This document shows, one piece after another, positions 21,578 to 33,900 of a DNA stretch of 64,000 nucleotides. The stretch is from NCBI GenBank assembly GCA_013407085.1, contig JACCGJ010000633.1, forward strand, positions 1 through 64,000. The letters are read 5' to 3'. The notes under the pieces are model-generated. The model saw only the letters and a program-made list of their open reading frames with translations, ran no database searches and was not told where the DNA came from. This stretch comes from Atriophallophorus winterbourni (taxonomy: Eukaryota > Platyhelminthes > Trematoda > Plagiorchiida > Microphallidae). The position numbers and the translations under genes were made by a program. The first letter of the stretch is position 1. Each line of letters starts with the position of its first letter.

Positions 21578-21816
21578 CTCAAGCCGCCAACTTCATCGAG
21601 CGTCATCACATCTCTATCACAACCGCCGTGTAATTATCATGTGCCAAACTCCCCTATGTTTATCCCAATATTCCTGTCCAATTCACCCCCGTTCAAATTA
21701 AAACCAGTAGACATGTGCATTGGTTCAAACGTTTTGCTGACTATATGACTTCATGAAGATTTCAAGCGTGTGTTATTCTTCCTTAAAGTTCAACTAAAGC
21801 TCTGGTGGGGAAGTAT

Positions 21817-22035
21817 TGTAGTGACCAACTTTTAATTTGTATATTCGTATTTCTAACATACAAATTTTTGCCGTTTGAGGTTATTCGTTTTTTGGCCATC
21901 TATACTTCAATGGAATTAATGCTTGTAAAATATAATTTTTGGCGGTTAATATAAATTTTAACCCTCGGACTTTGTATTCTTCGCGAAGTTTGTGTGCGTC
22001 GCTCCGAGCGGGAATTGTGATTAACGGATCATCCA
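21817..22035 (+). repeat. 3' LTR of gypsy B
   Basis: Begins TGTAGTGACC directly after a purine-rich tract and matches the LTR-like sequence at 6895-7120 to about GTGATTAACGGA. The right boundary is set only by where that match stops. Confidence 0.65.
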
Positions 22036-22195
22036 ACATTATAGCACATTCTGCACTTTGGATTCCATCACTTGAATTTTCATGTATGGATTATATCGCT
22101 ATCGTTGGACTTCACTGGACCTTTCATTGGACATTTGCGTTTTAGGTCTTTTAGTGAGTTGGTTCCATTTTTGTTGTATTTTGTTTATTGCAGAC

Positions 22196-23015
22196 TTATA
22201 TTTTTTGGAATAAATACTGTGTAGTCATGACTCCAGCAGGTTGGGGTGGTAGTCGTGTGAATAGTTTATTCAGGGGTTGGTTGAGGGTATGCAATATATT
22301 GAATATATGAATCAAATCACCGCTAAGACGTCGGTAGCAAGAGTCGAAAAGATTGAGATTGTAATACGATCTTCTTATTGTTTGTGCTTTAAACCACGTA
22401 CGAGCTTGGTGGTCCGATGAAACATTCTCTGCTAGAGGCTGATGTCCTTCTGTATCCAAGGAGACCAAGCCTGAACAGCATACTTCAAGGTTGGCCTTAA
22501 GTACGTATTAATAATTCGATGAACAATTCGCTTCACGGAACTGTCGAACACTCGTTTCAGGAGAAGCAGTAATCTTGACGTCTTTCCATAGACAGTGTGG
22601 CGGTATGTTACGGTTTCAATTTGCTGCTTACCCACACATCCAAGTCTTTCTCCTTGCCATTGCTTTCATCAATATGGGAGACAAGGGTGTAAGAGAACTC
22701 GAAATATCTTTCAACAGTCAATACCTTGCATTTTCTGACATTGAAAGTGAGTTCATTTGTAACTGACAAGTCGTGTGGAGCATCGAGTTCCAGCTGAAGC
22801 TGTCTGCAAACCTCAATTGTGCGTACTTTTGGCCACAGATTGATGTCATCCGTAAATAACAAGATTTTTCATGATTTTTCAGCGAACCAGTTTATGTAAG
22901 TCGTTTACATAGATCACGAATAGATTTGGTCCAAACACTGATCCCTGGGCCACTCTACTAGTTACTGCAATGGGTCTTGACAAAGCACTATCAATACTCA
23001 CTCAAATAACTCGAA
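22196..23015 (-). mobile_element. CR1-like fragment, 3' half
   Basis: Minus strand: SRPIAVTSRVAQGSVFGPNLFVIYVNDL near 22895-22980 (motif B) and a motif C region LFTDDINLW at 22830-22860, with a near-intact F-x-D-D. Then comes a YLRPTLKYAVQAWSPWIQKD tail (22440-22500) and RLSGDLIHIFNILHTLNQPL near 22270-22330. Stops separate the parts. The 5' end is truncated near 23015. Confidence 0.8.
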
Positions 23016-23379
23016 TAATGTATATCAGAATCTACATTAAATGTGGGGTCTACGAGGATCTCTGAAGTTTACAGTAGCGTAAAAATGTGTGATATATAGC
23101 AGATTTTATCCAAGATATATTCGAAATTAATCTATTAATTGTGCAGTTTAGTTACCACGGTAGACATATTACTTTCTGAAACGACTGAAACTTTATTCAA
23201 TCGTGGATTGAACAAATAAATAATACTGGTTTGAGAAGTATATATAGTTCAAACTTGTATCGTGTTCGAGTGAAGAATGTGTTTTAACTTTAATTGCAGT
23301 AGAGATCAAATAACGTCTATGCTCAGCGAAGATGATTGATTAGAAATTTCGAATCCTTAGTTCACTCTCACTCACTCAC

Positions 23380-23590
23380 TCAGTCCTCTCCGTGCCGGGT
23401 GCCACATGAGGCGGAGACAACAACACGCCAGTGGTTCCGGTCTGCCGCTGCTTCCGTTGCCGTCTGCACCGTGAATCCTTGTGCATGTAGTTCGCGTTGC
23501 AACGTTTTGCGCCAAGTTTCCTTGAGACGTCCCCTTTTTCGTTTACCTTGCGGAAGCCAGTGAATGGATACCTGTGCAATAAATCAATTG
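23380..23590 (-). mobile_element. RTE-like retrotransposon, last 65 codons and tail
   Basis: The minus-strand frame reads IHWLPQGKRKRGRLKETWRK, then LHAQGFTVQTATEAAADRNHW and RVVVSASCGTRHGED-stop (stop at 23380-23382). The GKRKRGRPKETWRR ... ADR..WR pattern is the standard end of many RTE-like RT proteins. A GAGT-type short repeat follows on the 3' side (23363-23382), as expected for the tail. It is a severe 5' truncation. Confidence 0.8.
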
Positions 23591-23599
23591 AGTCCGAGC

Positions 23600-24140
23600 A
23601 ATAATATTGAGAATCGATCTATCTGGTGTTATACATGTTCAAGGCATTAATTCAGATCAGTCGATGGAGAATGAGGGGACATTTTTATTGGCCAAATCAA
23701 AAAGTGTATGGACAACATTGTTTAACTTAGTTATATGATTTGCGTTTTTTGTATATGGGAGAAAATATATATTGCTCTGTCATCGGTAAACAAGAATAAA
23801 TTTCAATTAGAAAAAGATATATATATACATCATATATATAAAAGAAAAAATTATGATCTCATAACACTACATTGTATTACATCAGGTGGTTACGGATCAT
23901 GTGAAAATCAAACTCTTAAAGAAAACAAGGAAGTGTTTAGCATAACATATTTGCTCTATACAAAATTGCATTATATTTAAAGCGTCCAGGAAAGGTATTT
24001 GTATGCCTCAAATCACTGTAGAAAAAATTTACTTTTCAATGTAAATGTATTTCCCAAAATCACATTCATTTCAGTGCAAAATTAAACAGAATTTAGAGCA
24101 ATTCTCGCTATCAGGCCAATTAAAAGTTATTTCTTCTAGT
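23600..24140. other. AT-rich stretch, no gene recognised
   Basis: Contains a short TA-rich run (23815-23840). Nothing else is supported. Confidence 0.4.
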
Positions 24141-24141
24141 C

Positions 24142-26980
24142 TTGATTGATTGTTTCGATATATTATCCATTTTTTCTAACGCCATTTGCAAAAATGAACT
24201 GGCAGAGGATCAGAAGGCACCGCAGCACGCTATTTTGATCGCTCATAAAGACAAGAGTTTTACCAATCATGCGAGAAAAAATTCTGCGTCGTCAATCACA
24301 ATGCGCCGGAAAAACAGTGGATGCGGTTATGCAATGGTGTAAACGGGAACGTTATTCCCAAACCTCTGCTTTTGCTCTCCATCACTACAACGGTGGAGAG
24401 GGTGTAACGGTTTACACAGCATTTTTAGGAAGCTGACCATCTCCAAGTGAACGCACTAAACCCTTAGAATTTGTGTAGGACGCCAGTGAACGAGTGAAAT
24501 TACTTGAAACAAGGGTTACATGTTTAAGGGTGGCGAACATCGACTTCCGCCTGATGATTTTTCGGGAGCTCGTGTGAAGCAAGTGCAGGCGCATAAGGCA
24601 TTGTGGATATTTGGGTTGTGATTATGAGGTAAAACGTTCGTTGAGAACATCTGAATAGATTCCTTTAATGGGCTCCAGACCTTTCATAGCGATATAGATC
24701 AACGCGTGAAGCTTGAAAAACTAACAAAATCAACGCCTTGATTGGATCAAGCGAGACACTCCAGCGATCATTGCGGTGACGGGAACCTGGATTTCACCGA
24801 AGCAGATTTTGGACAATCTGGCCCTACCGGATAAAGAATCATTCGCTCTGATTTAGCGACAGCTAGAATCGGTGGTGTGGTCACGTAATTGCTTTCAGCA
24901 TCATATATAGGCCATTGTGCTAGATCTTTTCCAGCAAACTAGCGGTTTGGGCGAAAGCTTGTGGTGCACATAAGAACTGTAGCTTCATTTGCAAGTGTAT
25001 TGGTAGTATATTATTTACACAATACTTGGGCAGATTCATGATATCGCAGATCTGTCGATACGATAGATCTTAGAAGTGCTTGATTGTGGTGGATTTTAGT
25101 GTTCCTTCTTTTATTGTTAGTTGTCAAGGCATCGACATAGAGCAAACGGGCCATCTTGGATTGACAACTAGCTTTCAAAACGTTTGCGGGATAATAATAA
25201 TATCGTTGAAGTCTGTATTCCCTATTCGTAAGCCAGATAATCACCACCAACCACGACAAATATCGAAAAACTAGGAAAATCTGTACGGCATTAAAACAGA
25301 CAAACAGCAAACATATTTTGTACGAACAACGATTGGTTAACGAATCTACTTGTGCACAGAAACGTTAATTCACATATATTTATCGCCGCACAAGACAACG
25401 GCAAACATACTTTTGCCTAATCGATATTGTTGAAGTAGCCATTAATGAGAATAGTCTGAAAGCATAAGTCCTAATTAAGCATTTTCAATCCTTATACTGT
25501 CTTAAAGACTGTCATTCCCTTTTGTGATTCAGAACAATGAGCTCAATTCCTATATTCATAAATATTTATTGACGGTTAGACTTCTGCTGGAACAGAAAGA
25601 CACACAATCCGTTCTAGGACCAGACGGTATTTAGCTGTTAATTTTCCGAGCGCTCTCAGAAGTCTTGAGCATTTTGCTGGCATGGTTGAATAACAATTCT
25701 TCAATGTTAGGTGCCTTACCTCAGGAATAGAAATATGAATTTATAAAACCAATGTTGAAGGGTGAGGAATCGAGATATTACGCAAATTACACGCCGTCAC
25801 ACTGACTTCTGTGAACGTCAAAATTTAGGAGAATTTGTTCATGACAAAATAGAGAAATTTTACCTGGATGTGGGCGTCAGTATCACAACAACATGAATTT
25901 ACCTAAGTTCGATCATGCTCTTAGCGCGGGAAATCAAATGTGCATTTTCTGATTCTCGCAAAACGTTTGTTGTTATTTTTATCGGCTTAATATAGCGTTC
26001 TACCGGGTGCAACACCGCCAACTGCTCGTGAAATTGAATGGCCTATGTAATGAACGGCGTCTTAGACAGTGGATCGAGGCATTGTTTTCTAGGCGGTCAA
26101 ACCGTGTGGAAGTAAATGGAGTTTGTATTACGAGGTAATAGCATGCTCATGATTGCCATAGTGATCTGTAATAAGCCCATCAATAGTCAGGATCTTTGTG
26201 AGTTTCCTTCTATCTAAAATGTGTATTTATGATCTGAAACAGTTATCCTCAGGGCTGTTTCCTCGATGGCCACGAGCAACTAGAAAGAACATTTGATGAC
26301 TTATCCAGATGGACAAATGGCTCGTCACAACCTATTAATAAGTACAGGTCAGTCATCATGTTCATAAGCTCAGACGACAATGCTGGAGAATACTTTTTGT
26401 GAATTAAATCTATTTGTGGAGTGACAGTCAAAGGAGGACACTTGTATTTGAATAGGCAGCACTGCCAGTATACTCTAGACCATTCGGTCCACACATTTTT
26501 AGACGCTCTATCGGTGCACGTGATTCATTTGTAAAGGTACAAAGGAGGGTTAGCAAAATGACTGTGTCTCCTCAAGTAAGAAGATAGATGGATCTTACTG
26601 AAACTTTAACACCGAGAATTTCAAAAGGAATGTTTTGATCTGTTTCTGACCCGTCGCATCCTCCTCAATCATTATGGTGAAGTGATCCTACATTTCTTCC
26701 GTGTAGTAAGTAAATCGAAGACTTCTTCACATAGCATGAATTTGAAACAGCTTAGAACTCTTAAGCTGAGTAAAACAAACACGCTATCCACGCTAATGTT
26801 GAACACTTTGAAATACCGTACGAGCAATTTTCTCTACCATGAAACACCTTTATTAACGAGAGCGACGAATCAACATTTTTTGAAACGGATGAACATGATC
26901 CACTGATGGATTTGTTGGAGGTCCCCGCCGCTCGTGGCATGCTGGAAGTCAACAATTTTAGTTGTCGTGCAGACGATTAA
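24142..26980 (+). mobile_element. CR1-like element, very decayed but long
   Basis: Plus-strand pieces in element order. ETRVTCLRVANIDFRLMIFREL (about 24507-24572) lies upstream of the endonuclease. TPAIIAVTGTWISP and LALPDKESFAL (about 24750-24855) match the endonuclease start seen at 16.3 kb. HRQLLVKLNGL..RLRQWIEAFFSRRSNRVEVNGV (about 26005-26125) is the RT palm region. VQRRVSKMTVSP (about 26540-26575) and ILHFFRVVSKSKTSSHSMNL (26682-26745) are the tail. Stops are abundant, and this looks like the oldest CR1-like copy here. Confidence 0.65.
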
Positions 26981-26984
26981 ACGG

Positions 26985-28268
26985 GATAATATATTATGCA
27001 TAATATAATTTAAATTAGTATCTTGTAATTCTTTTAAACTATGCAATACAAAATTGTGTTCTGTTGATAGAATATCATGTTCAATTAGTCAAATATATAA
27101 CGTTATTATGTTACGAAAAGAATTAATAATATTTGATGGAGGAATTATTTTATGAATGGCCGATTTGTAGGCCCCGATTTCAAGAGTATAAAAGGTAATA
27201 CTGCGGTCCGGAGAGGTATTAGTTATACCGATGCCTAAATATGATTTCCCAACCTACTGTCCCATTACAAAATATATTTTATCGAAATGTTGGGTAAAGT
27301 CGTCTCGCGACTAGCAAACATTCCTAAGACGTTGTCGTTTAGTAGTCGATTTGATTGAGACTTCAAATATCATGAAGTGTTTGAGCAGCCTCCAAAGAAA
27401 TATTTTAGTTTTTGAATGCCACTAGGTGAGCAACGCCGTAATTTGCTTTAAATTGTTAAGAAACAAATGATAGTTTAGACTACAAAAAAACACTCTCACA
27501 GGCTTAGATTTAGAAACAATATTTCACAAGAAGTAATAGCCACGCGGTTTCGGAGAAAGTTTCAGAACCTTTATAAACTGCAACTGGAGTAAGTTGTTCT
27601 TGAATATCTTCCCCCTATTTTTACCAATACGTGTTAGAATATTTTATCAGTTTTCACACAATCCTAAGCAAAAGTTATGATGATTTCATTATATTCTCAA
27701 ATATTCTTTCATTGTGCTCGATCTTGAGGTAACTTTTACCTTGCTGTGAAAAAAATCTTCTTTGCTTCCAGCATCAGTAAAAAAATGTGCGTTGCATTAA
27801 GATATTCCGTAAAAATACAATATCGCTTGATCGTCAAAGATTTCAAATAAACAAGAAGAAAGACGTTTTTCTTCCGTGGACGCTTCTCTGTGACCATCTA
27901 CCGGAAGGAATCTTGAACACCAGATTCTTTCGTGATATGATTACAGTCATGTTCAAATTGAAGTGAACTGAAATTTATTGAAATTGTTTAACGAAAAATG
28001 TATCAGCAACTAAACGAAATACTAGAAATTAATTATACATTCAATTTTCATTATTTCGAATATTATCAATGACCAAGAGATTCGTCAAACCCTGCATGCC
28101 AACATGTAGTTTAAATCTTTACGATCTGTAATACCTTGAAATTTTATAAACTGTATAATTTAAAATCAAAGTATGTTTACGTTCGTCTACTTATTCTTGA
28201 TATTATACATAGGGTCAAACCTTTGTGAGCTGCATTTTAATTCATTGCCATATCCATGAATTAGATAT

Positions 28269-28299
<31 letters not shown>

Positions 28300-28545
28300 C
28301 TGTTCTACTAGATGTTTGCCACAAGGTAACAATATATTTTAATTTCTTTTAATATAATATTAGAAATAATTATGAAATTTTGTTCCATTCTGTTCTACTG
28401 TAATCTGCTTACGATCTGACACAAATCGGTTATCGTGGTGTTCTCTTGCAAAAAGGTAGTCATCTCTAAGATCATATTGTCTAAATAACATACAAAGACC
28501 GAATGCGAGCCAATCTGTTGAAGTGACACACATAATATTTTGTTT
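26985..28545. other. AT-rich stretch, no gene recognised
   Basis: No coding or RNA feature is supported. A (TA)n microsatellite lies at 28273-28299. Confidence 0.4.
28273..28299. repeat. (TA)n microsatellite
   Basis: Uninterrupted alternating TA run of about 27 bp. Confidence 0.9.
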
Positions 28546-28549
28546 AGCA

Positions 28550-28732
28550 TGTAGTAGACTGACCACTACAATATTGTCTCTAAGAATGTTGACAAAAAGC
28601 ACAAGAGATGAAAGATTTATCGCGGTAGCCAAAAGGGTACAAAAAGGTACAGGGAAGCAATCGCGGAACACGAATCAACGGGAAGTGTGTATCGAGGTCA
28701 AATGATATGTACATTAAAAGAATTTTGTCACA
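28550..28732 (-). repeat. Gypsy C 3' LTR
   Basis: Direct repeat of 30797-30980 with few mismatches. Shared long runs include CAGGGAAGCAATC and CGGAACACGAAT. On the minus strand it follows a polypurine tract (about 28735-28748). Confidence 0.85.
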
Positions 28733-29250
28733 CAGCCCCCTTCCAAGAATTCTGGTCAGAGAAGACTTCTGATCAGGAGTTGACATTTGAACAGGTCAAG
28801 CGGTGTCAGGGCGTTCCAGTCTGGAACATAGTCCCTCAAAAGCCAGTCACTTCGAAGTCAGCCAAGGCACTTGATCTGCATGAGTCGTTTGTCGGTGGTG
28901 ACCAGGGTAGAATACACGAAAAAGTACTAAGCCGAGTCACGTTTCACATGGATTGAACGTGCTGCCAGAGCCGAATCACATTGGCTGAACGTGCTGCTAG
29001 CGGGAATCGCCAGTCTGGCATGGTCTCAGTATGAACCCAGTAGGAGCAGATGTAGGCACATCTGTAGGCTTGACAACGAGCAACCAGAAGCTTCTAAAAC
29101 ATAATCCGTGCTGAAACGTTCCTGCACCCCAGGGTCGATGGCGAATGGCCTCGCCTGGAGAAAGCTGAGTGACGTGTAGTCGCGCTGGTGAGGATCTTGT
29201 CTAAAAGTTTTCGTGTTGGGCGGTGTGCTCTTGGTTGGGGCTACCGGGTA

Positions 29251-29447
29251 GGATGGCGACAATAGACGGTGATCCGGGGGTGGCGCGTGCCACGGTTCCC
29301 ACAGCGGTAGGTGCATGCGCACCGAGGAGATACACAAAGGATGCGTGTATTCCAAACTATTGAATAGGATGGCGACAAGCGTCGTTGATCCGGGATTGGT
29401 GCGTGCCACGATTTCCACAGCTGGAGGTGCATGTGTACCTGAGAAGT
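29251..29447. repeat. Two-copy tandem duplication inside gypsy C, period about 116 bp
   Basis: GGATGGCGACAA.. at 29251 recurs at 29367, and the next 80 bases stay similar (GATCCGGG, GCGTGCCACG, CCCACAGC, AGGTGCATG). The two copies differ at many positions, so the duplication is old. Confidence 0.75.
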
Positions 29448-29498
29448 GAGAAAAAGAAAAAGAACTCTTTGGCGAATGGGTTTATGGCCACGACCGAG

Positions 29499-30108
29499 TT
29501 ATAGTGAAGAAGTACAAAAAGCATGCTCGGGATATACCAAGCGATAATAACGTGTTAAATACCTGTTACATAATTGGCAAATGTGCCGTTCCGGACGCCT
29601 ACTCACTGTGGAGATGGCGGATTGCGGGTAAAAACTTGATGTACACGTGGTTATTATCAAATATAGTGGGGTTGCCATGAAAGTGTCATGCTGCACGTAC
29701 CCACTGGCTTTCGGCCATACTACTTTTTCCGTAACAAACTTAACGCAAGTACGAATGCCAGGATGGGAAAAATTTCGTATGGTATGACTAATGCGCCGTC
29801 TAAAAGCAGACAGGGTAAGTAGTCGGAAAGCGCTTTGCGATAAGTCGCAAAGAATATTGTTTAAGCCATCGGGAAAGGGGAGAGGTGTGATGAAAGAATA
29901 GGCGTCCCTGAGCTGTGCAATGCCGGCATCGGTAGCTTTTACTGCAGCGATTTCGCTGAGATCAAGGGAGAGTAGCAAGTCTATCACACACGTTGTAGAT
30001 ATAAGAATTGTGGCACCAAATATATATTGTATGTCAGTCGTAAAATGACTGACAAAATCCTGGTGCGCAGTCTCTCTAGGAGAGTGTGTGTGATGTGATG
30101 TGAAAGCA
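29499..30108 (-). pseudogene. Gypsy C RNase H to integrase-zinc fragment
   Basis: Minus-strand frame: SPRETAHQDFVSHFTTDIQY near 30020-30080, DLSEIAAVKATDAGIAQLRD near 29900-29960, LPFPDGLNNILCDLSQSAFR near 29825-29885, and FRRRISHTIRNFSHPGIRTC near 29740-29800. These match the RNase H end and the HHCC region of fluke gypsy integrases. The integrase core is absent. Confidence 0.75.
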
Positions 30109-30345
30109 CAAGCCTGATCCACTCAAAGTGCCGCACAGTCAGAGACTGCACGTGGGCTGAGATACTGTCAGGTTGCCCAAGCCTAGACAGACATGTCAAA
30201 AGAAATAGACAAAAACAGAAATAGTAGTGAGACTCCAGTGTGTCTCAGCATGCAGCTTATTACCGGTGGCCACTCAATTTAACACGATGTAAGCCGCACA
30301 GCACAGAAATACTGCACGATTGCCCACCCGTGCGCATTGCCCACC
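30107..30345 (-). repeat. Dispersed repeat unit inside gypsy C, also at 48.1 kb
   Basis: Its reverse complement aligns with plus-strand 48110-48316. Shared runs are GGAGTCTCACTACTATT, CACGTGCAGTCTCTGACTGTGCGGCACTT and GATCAGGCTTGTG. In gypsy C it lies between the primer-site array and the RNase H fragment. It could be element leader sequence or a separate short insertion. A 17-bp unit (ATTGCCCACCCGTGCGC) is doubled at about 30318-30352. Confidence 0.7.
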
Positions 30346-30608
30346 CGTGCGAGAGTACCTACCCGACGATCCGTTCATTGATGAACGAGAGGCTTATAAG
30401 CAGTAAACAAAGTAAACTGTCTGCCCTGTAGATTGTGTTCTAACCCTACTTGTGAATCGATCAACAAGTGTAATTAGGTGATGCATATGGCGTGCTGATG
30501 CAATATGTGATGAAAATAGGTAAAAATATCAAGATAATATAACGCCGATGTAAATTGGGAAAAGAAATGACGTACATGAAAAATTATCTCGGAGTGTGCG
30601 TGGATATT

Positions 30609-30803
30609 GGGCTCACCAATCGTAGTACACGAAGGATTCGTGCATCACGTCAAGCTCACTAATTTGTAGTACACGAAGGATTCGTGTATCACGTCAGGCT
30701 CACCAATTCGTAGTGCACTAAAGATTTGCGTATCACGTCGGGCTCACCAATTTGTAGTACACGAAGGATTCGTGTATCACGTCGGGCTCACCAATTTGTA
30801 GTA
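30609..30803 (-). repeat. 44-bp tandem repeat, about 4.4 copies, each carrying a primer-binding site
   Basis: Units begin near 30609, 30652, 30696, 30740 and 30784 (partial). On the minus strand each contains TGGTGAGCCCGACGTGAT or a close variant. Except for one base, this is the 18-nt complement of the 3' end of eukaryotic tRNA-Trp, the primer site known for CsRn1/Boudicca-type gypsy elements. Most units also carry the palindrome ACACGAA-GGA-TTCGTGT and a TACTACAAAT resembling the LTR end. The last unit abuts the 5' LTR. Confidence 0.85.
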
Positions 30804-30980
30804 GACTGACCGCTACAGTAATGTCCCCAAGAATATTGGAGGAAAGGCACAGGAGATGGAAGATTTATCGCTGTAGCCTAAAGGGTGCACAAAGGTACAG
30901 GGAAGCAATCACGGAACACGAATTAACGGAAAGTGTGTATCAAGGTTAAATGGTATGTACAGTAAAACAATTTTGTTACA
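30797..30980 (-). repeat. Gypsy C 5' LTR
   Basis: Partner of 28550-28732. In minus orientation it ends CTACTACA, then AAT, then the first primer-binding site. The outer boundary is supported by the AGCA duplication. Confidence 0.85.
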
Positions 30981-30984
30981 AGCA

Positions 30985-33900
30985 CAGTTTTCGATCTGGC
31001 ATCCTTGTAGACAATATTCGATTGCTTTTCTATTGCCACTTTGTCTTTTGCATTGTTGAAGTGATTGCGTAATTTTGATGGGGGTTGTCCATGACCTCCG
31101 TTCCTAATGATCGAAAAGCCAGTGTTGCTATTTCTGATTGAAGGATCTTTGTTTTCCAACTTCCAAGTTGCGGTTTAAGAGATCAAAATTCACAGTGGCT
31201 TCCAACCCTTAGTAATATTGCTAAAAATCATATTCAGTGTCGCTCTATTTGTAGACAGCTTCTTGTAGTGTTCGATGAATATTGTCTGTTGTCAAGTGGA
31301 GTAGCAAGGAATGCTTGCTATTATACGTAACAGTAAGAGCCGCCAGAAAGTTCTAATGTTGATGACATTCTACTCATTTACAACACTGGTTTAAATGCTT
31401 GTTTGATTTTAGTTGTAGTCGCCTTATATCAGTGTTACTTTGCCTAATTTTGTATAGGTTCAGTAAAGTTTTAGCTCCATCCTTATCTTATATCTTTGAG
31501 AATTCATGCTCGCATCGTCTTATAACAGTTATATATTTGGTACTTGCTACCGGTGTATTGCTGTCAATAATAATGAATATGACAACGCTATCCGTGCACC
31601 ATAATTGAAGTTGTCTGGAATCATATATACGGTTATCGGCAGTGGACTCTGATAGTGACATGGAGAACAATACCCGGTCATTACGTCAATAATCTGATAT
31701 TGTTCATTATTCAAAATGCAAATTTATTGTTTTTCTGTTTTTTGGTTTTTCCATTATCAAGTTTCAATTTACTTTCAAAAATGGTTGAAATCTCACTTAA
31801 CGTGCGTAAACGAGAGACTGGATATGAAAATAAATTGTTTATTTTGCAACCCGGCATGTCAGTTAGGGTCTAAACTATTCCATATTTTAATGGCTACACG
31901 GCTTCATAGATTTGATTCGTCATGTTTCTTAGTTGTTGTCTTATAACGGGCATTTTCTTGCTTTAATAAAATATTCCTATCATTTGAGTAACGTGATGAG
32001 GAAATCTTGTTACAATACACGACAGTAAAAAGACCTCGGATGATACGGTGCTGGCCAAGCCATCGCATGGCGTATGCGGCTAAAATCCCCTAACTAGTAG
32101 CCTTTTTAAAGTAGGCGCAGCATGTCTTGCTGGCTTGGTTCAATGCGACCAGCTATTGCAGTGGTTGGGTACGCTTCGGGATATGTCCCGAAACAGTTCA
32201 GTGGCGGTCTTGCACCCAGCAACTTCTTAGAGCGTTTGTTTAACATTGACGGCGTCACATAGAATGACACTGAAACTTCTTTTCGATGCATAGTAGTGAC
32301 AGCTGTACGGAAGCTGTCATGTTGATGTAGCTCTACTCGTTTCTAATCCGAGGTGTTAGCACCTCATCCTGGTAGTTTCATGGTTGTATGGCAGTCAAAA
32401 ATTCGATACATGCTACCGGTGTAATGCTGTCTCTGATGATGATAGTACTGGTGTAGAATTACATGTTTACACATAGATTGTTTTTTGAATTAAATTGTAT
32501 ATGCCACAGAATTTTATAGAAGACTGTTAGGATTATCAGTGACTGTAAATGATTAATTCTGGTAAATTCAGGAATGTGTACAATATAATACAATATTATC
32601 CAAGATTTTGGCGAACAAAATTCGCCCGCGGCTACAACCCGCTAACTATGTTGCCCTTTGCCCTCATCATATCGTGACAATATGATATCTCGGTAACCCT
32701 AGAAAGTATTACACAAATTTATACTTGCAACCTACTACTGAAAATGGAAAAAAGTGGTAAAAATTCGGATGATCAATTCACATAGCGAATTTTACCGATG
32801 AATTTTATGAATTTTAGATTGCTAATGTGCCCATATGCACAGTTTTATATAGTTAAAATACCAATATTTCCAACAACTCACGAGAAACGATCGCTTATTT
32901 CAGTAAGTAAAGTGTTATGTCATTTTTATCCATGTCCTGAACACTTAATAACTATTACTGATTTCAAAGCTTTAGCCAATTTTGAAGCTAGCCAGTCATA
33001 TATTGTCCCATGACAACGCAAAGTTAAACAGCGTACCATCAAAAGAGTTTGATTAAACGCCCCTAAATTTATAGATTTTCCTTTAATGAATCGAAGCCCT
33101 CACAGATGCCACGCTGTATACACGTAATTAGTCGTTCCACTAATTTGACCTCACAATAATATTGCTTCAACTTGAGTGAAAACATGGGTTGTTACTCATC
33201 AGCTCTCACTGATCAGCTTACTTGCCAATACTACAGAACTTTTCATCGTTTATTGCTTGATCGATTCGTACCTCAGTATTATACGGTTTCGAACGGTTTT
33301 AAAACGCTTTACTATTCAAAGCATAGTGTTGTTCACATCTCCCGCACGTATACATAACGGGGGTTTCCGTCTATTCAACTTTATCCGTTTAAGACAGTCA
33401 GAATAATTCAGTGAGCCTTGAAACAATGGAAACGCGATAAATAAAGTTATACTTTAATCCCATTTTAAAATACAGTTCGTACAACGACCATAGTGTTCAA
33501 ACAGAATCACCTCATGAAATGCAAAAGCATTTATAAGATGAAATATTTCTGTACTGAATATCCAACATACTTTAGATTTGGAAACACCAACAAAGTTATC
33601 CGCATCTCATCGCTTTCGATGATTTTTGTTGTATCATTTATCCGCTCTGGTCGACACAGATAGTTGAAATTCAAAACCCAATGAACGCTATAACTTAACG
33701 CATGATGGCATACTCGGATCGAGAGATCATTCGATCTTAAATTTCGGTTACCTTTATCGAGCAAAGCGAAGAAGTGTCACAACAAAATTCAGCAGAAACG
33801 TAGGCTTGTGTAAATTATCGAAAGACTTGGGTCAAATGACTGACTGGTACAGTAAATGTATCAGAGTACAAGAGCAGAATTTCAGCATTCCGACAAACCT

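Larger units (their letters stand above)
17600..21816 (+). mobile_element. Gypsy B: Ty3/gypsy element, CsRn1/Boudicca-like, interrupted and decayed
   Basis: Order on the plus strand: gag (17600-17945), protease (about 18049-18300), RT (18474-19200), RNase H (19273-19830), integrase first part (about 19985-20140), a foreign insert (about 20141-20804), integrase rest (20805-21577), then a purine-rich tract TGGTGGGGAAG just before the 3' LTR at 21817. Each domain is in short frames separated by stops. The family is the same general type as gypsy A and C. Confidence 0.85.
28546..30984 (-). mobile_element. Gypsy C: internally deleted Ty3/gypsy element with both LTRs and 4-bp duplication
   Basis: Two near-identical 183-184 bp direct repeats (28550-28732 and 30797-30980) bound it. 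In minus orientation each begins TGTRACAAAATT and ends CTACTACA. AGCA precedes the left repeat (28546-28549) and follows the right one (30981-30984), as a target duplication. A purine run GGAAGGGGGCTG sits just inside the 3' LTR, and a tRNA-Trp-type primer site just inside the 5' LTR. Internally only an RNase H to integrase-zinc fragment is recognisable. It could have moved only with proteins supplied by another copy. Confidence 0.85.

Noticed and set aside
30609..30803. Regular direct repeats that at first looked like a CRISPR array
   Set aside because: Units are contiguous without spacers, each contains a tRNA-Trp primer site, and the context is a eukaryotic LTR element.
32040..32340. GC-richer patch as a possible exon or element
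   Set aside because: No coding motif and no second copy in the window, so no specific claim is made.
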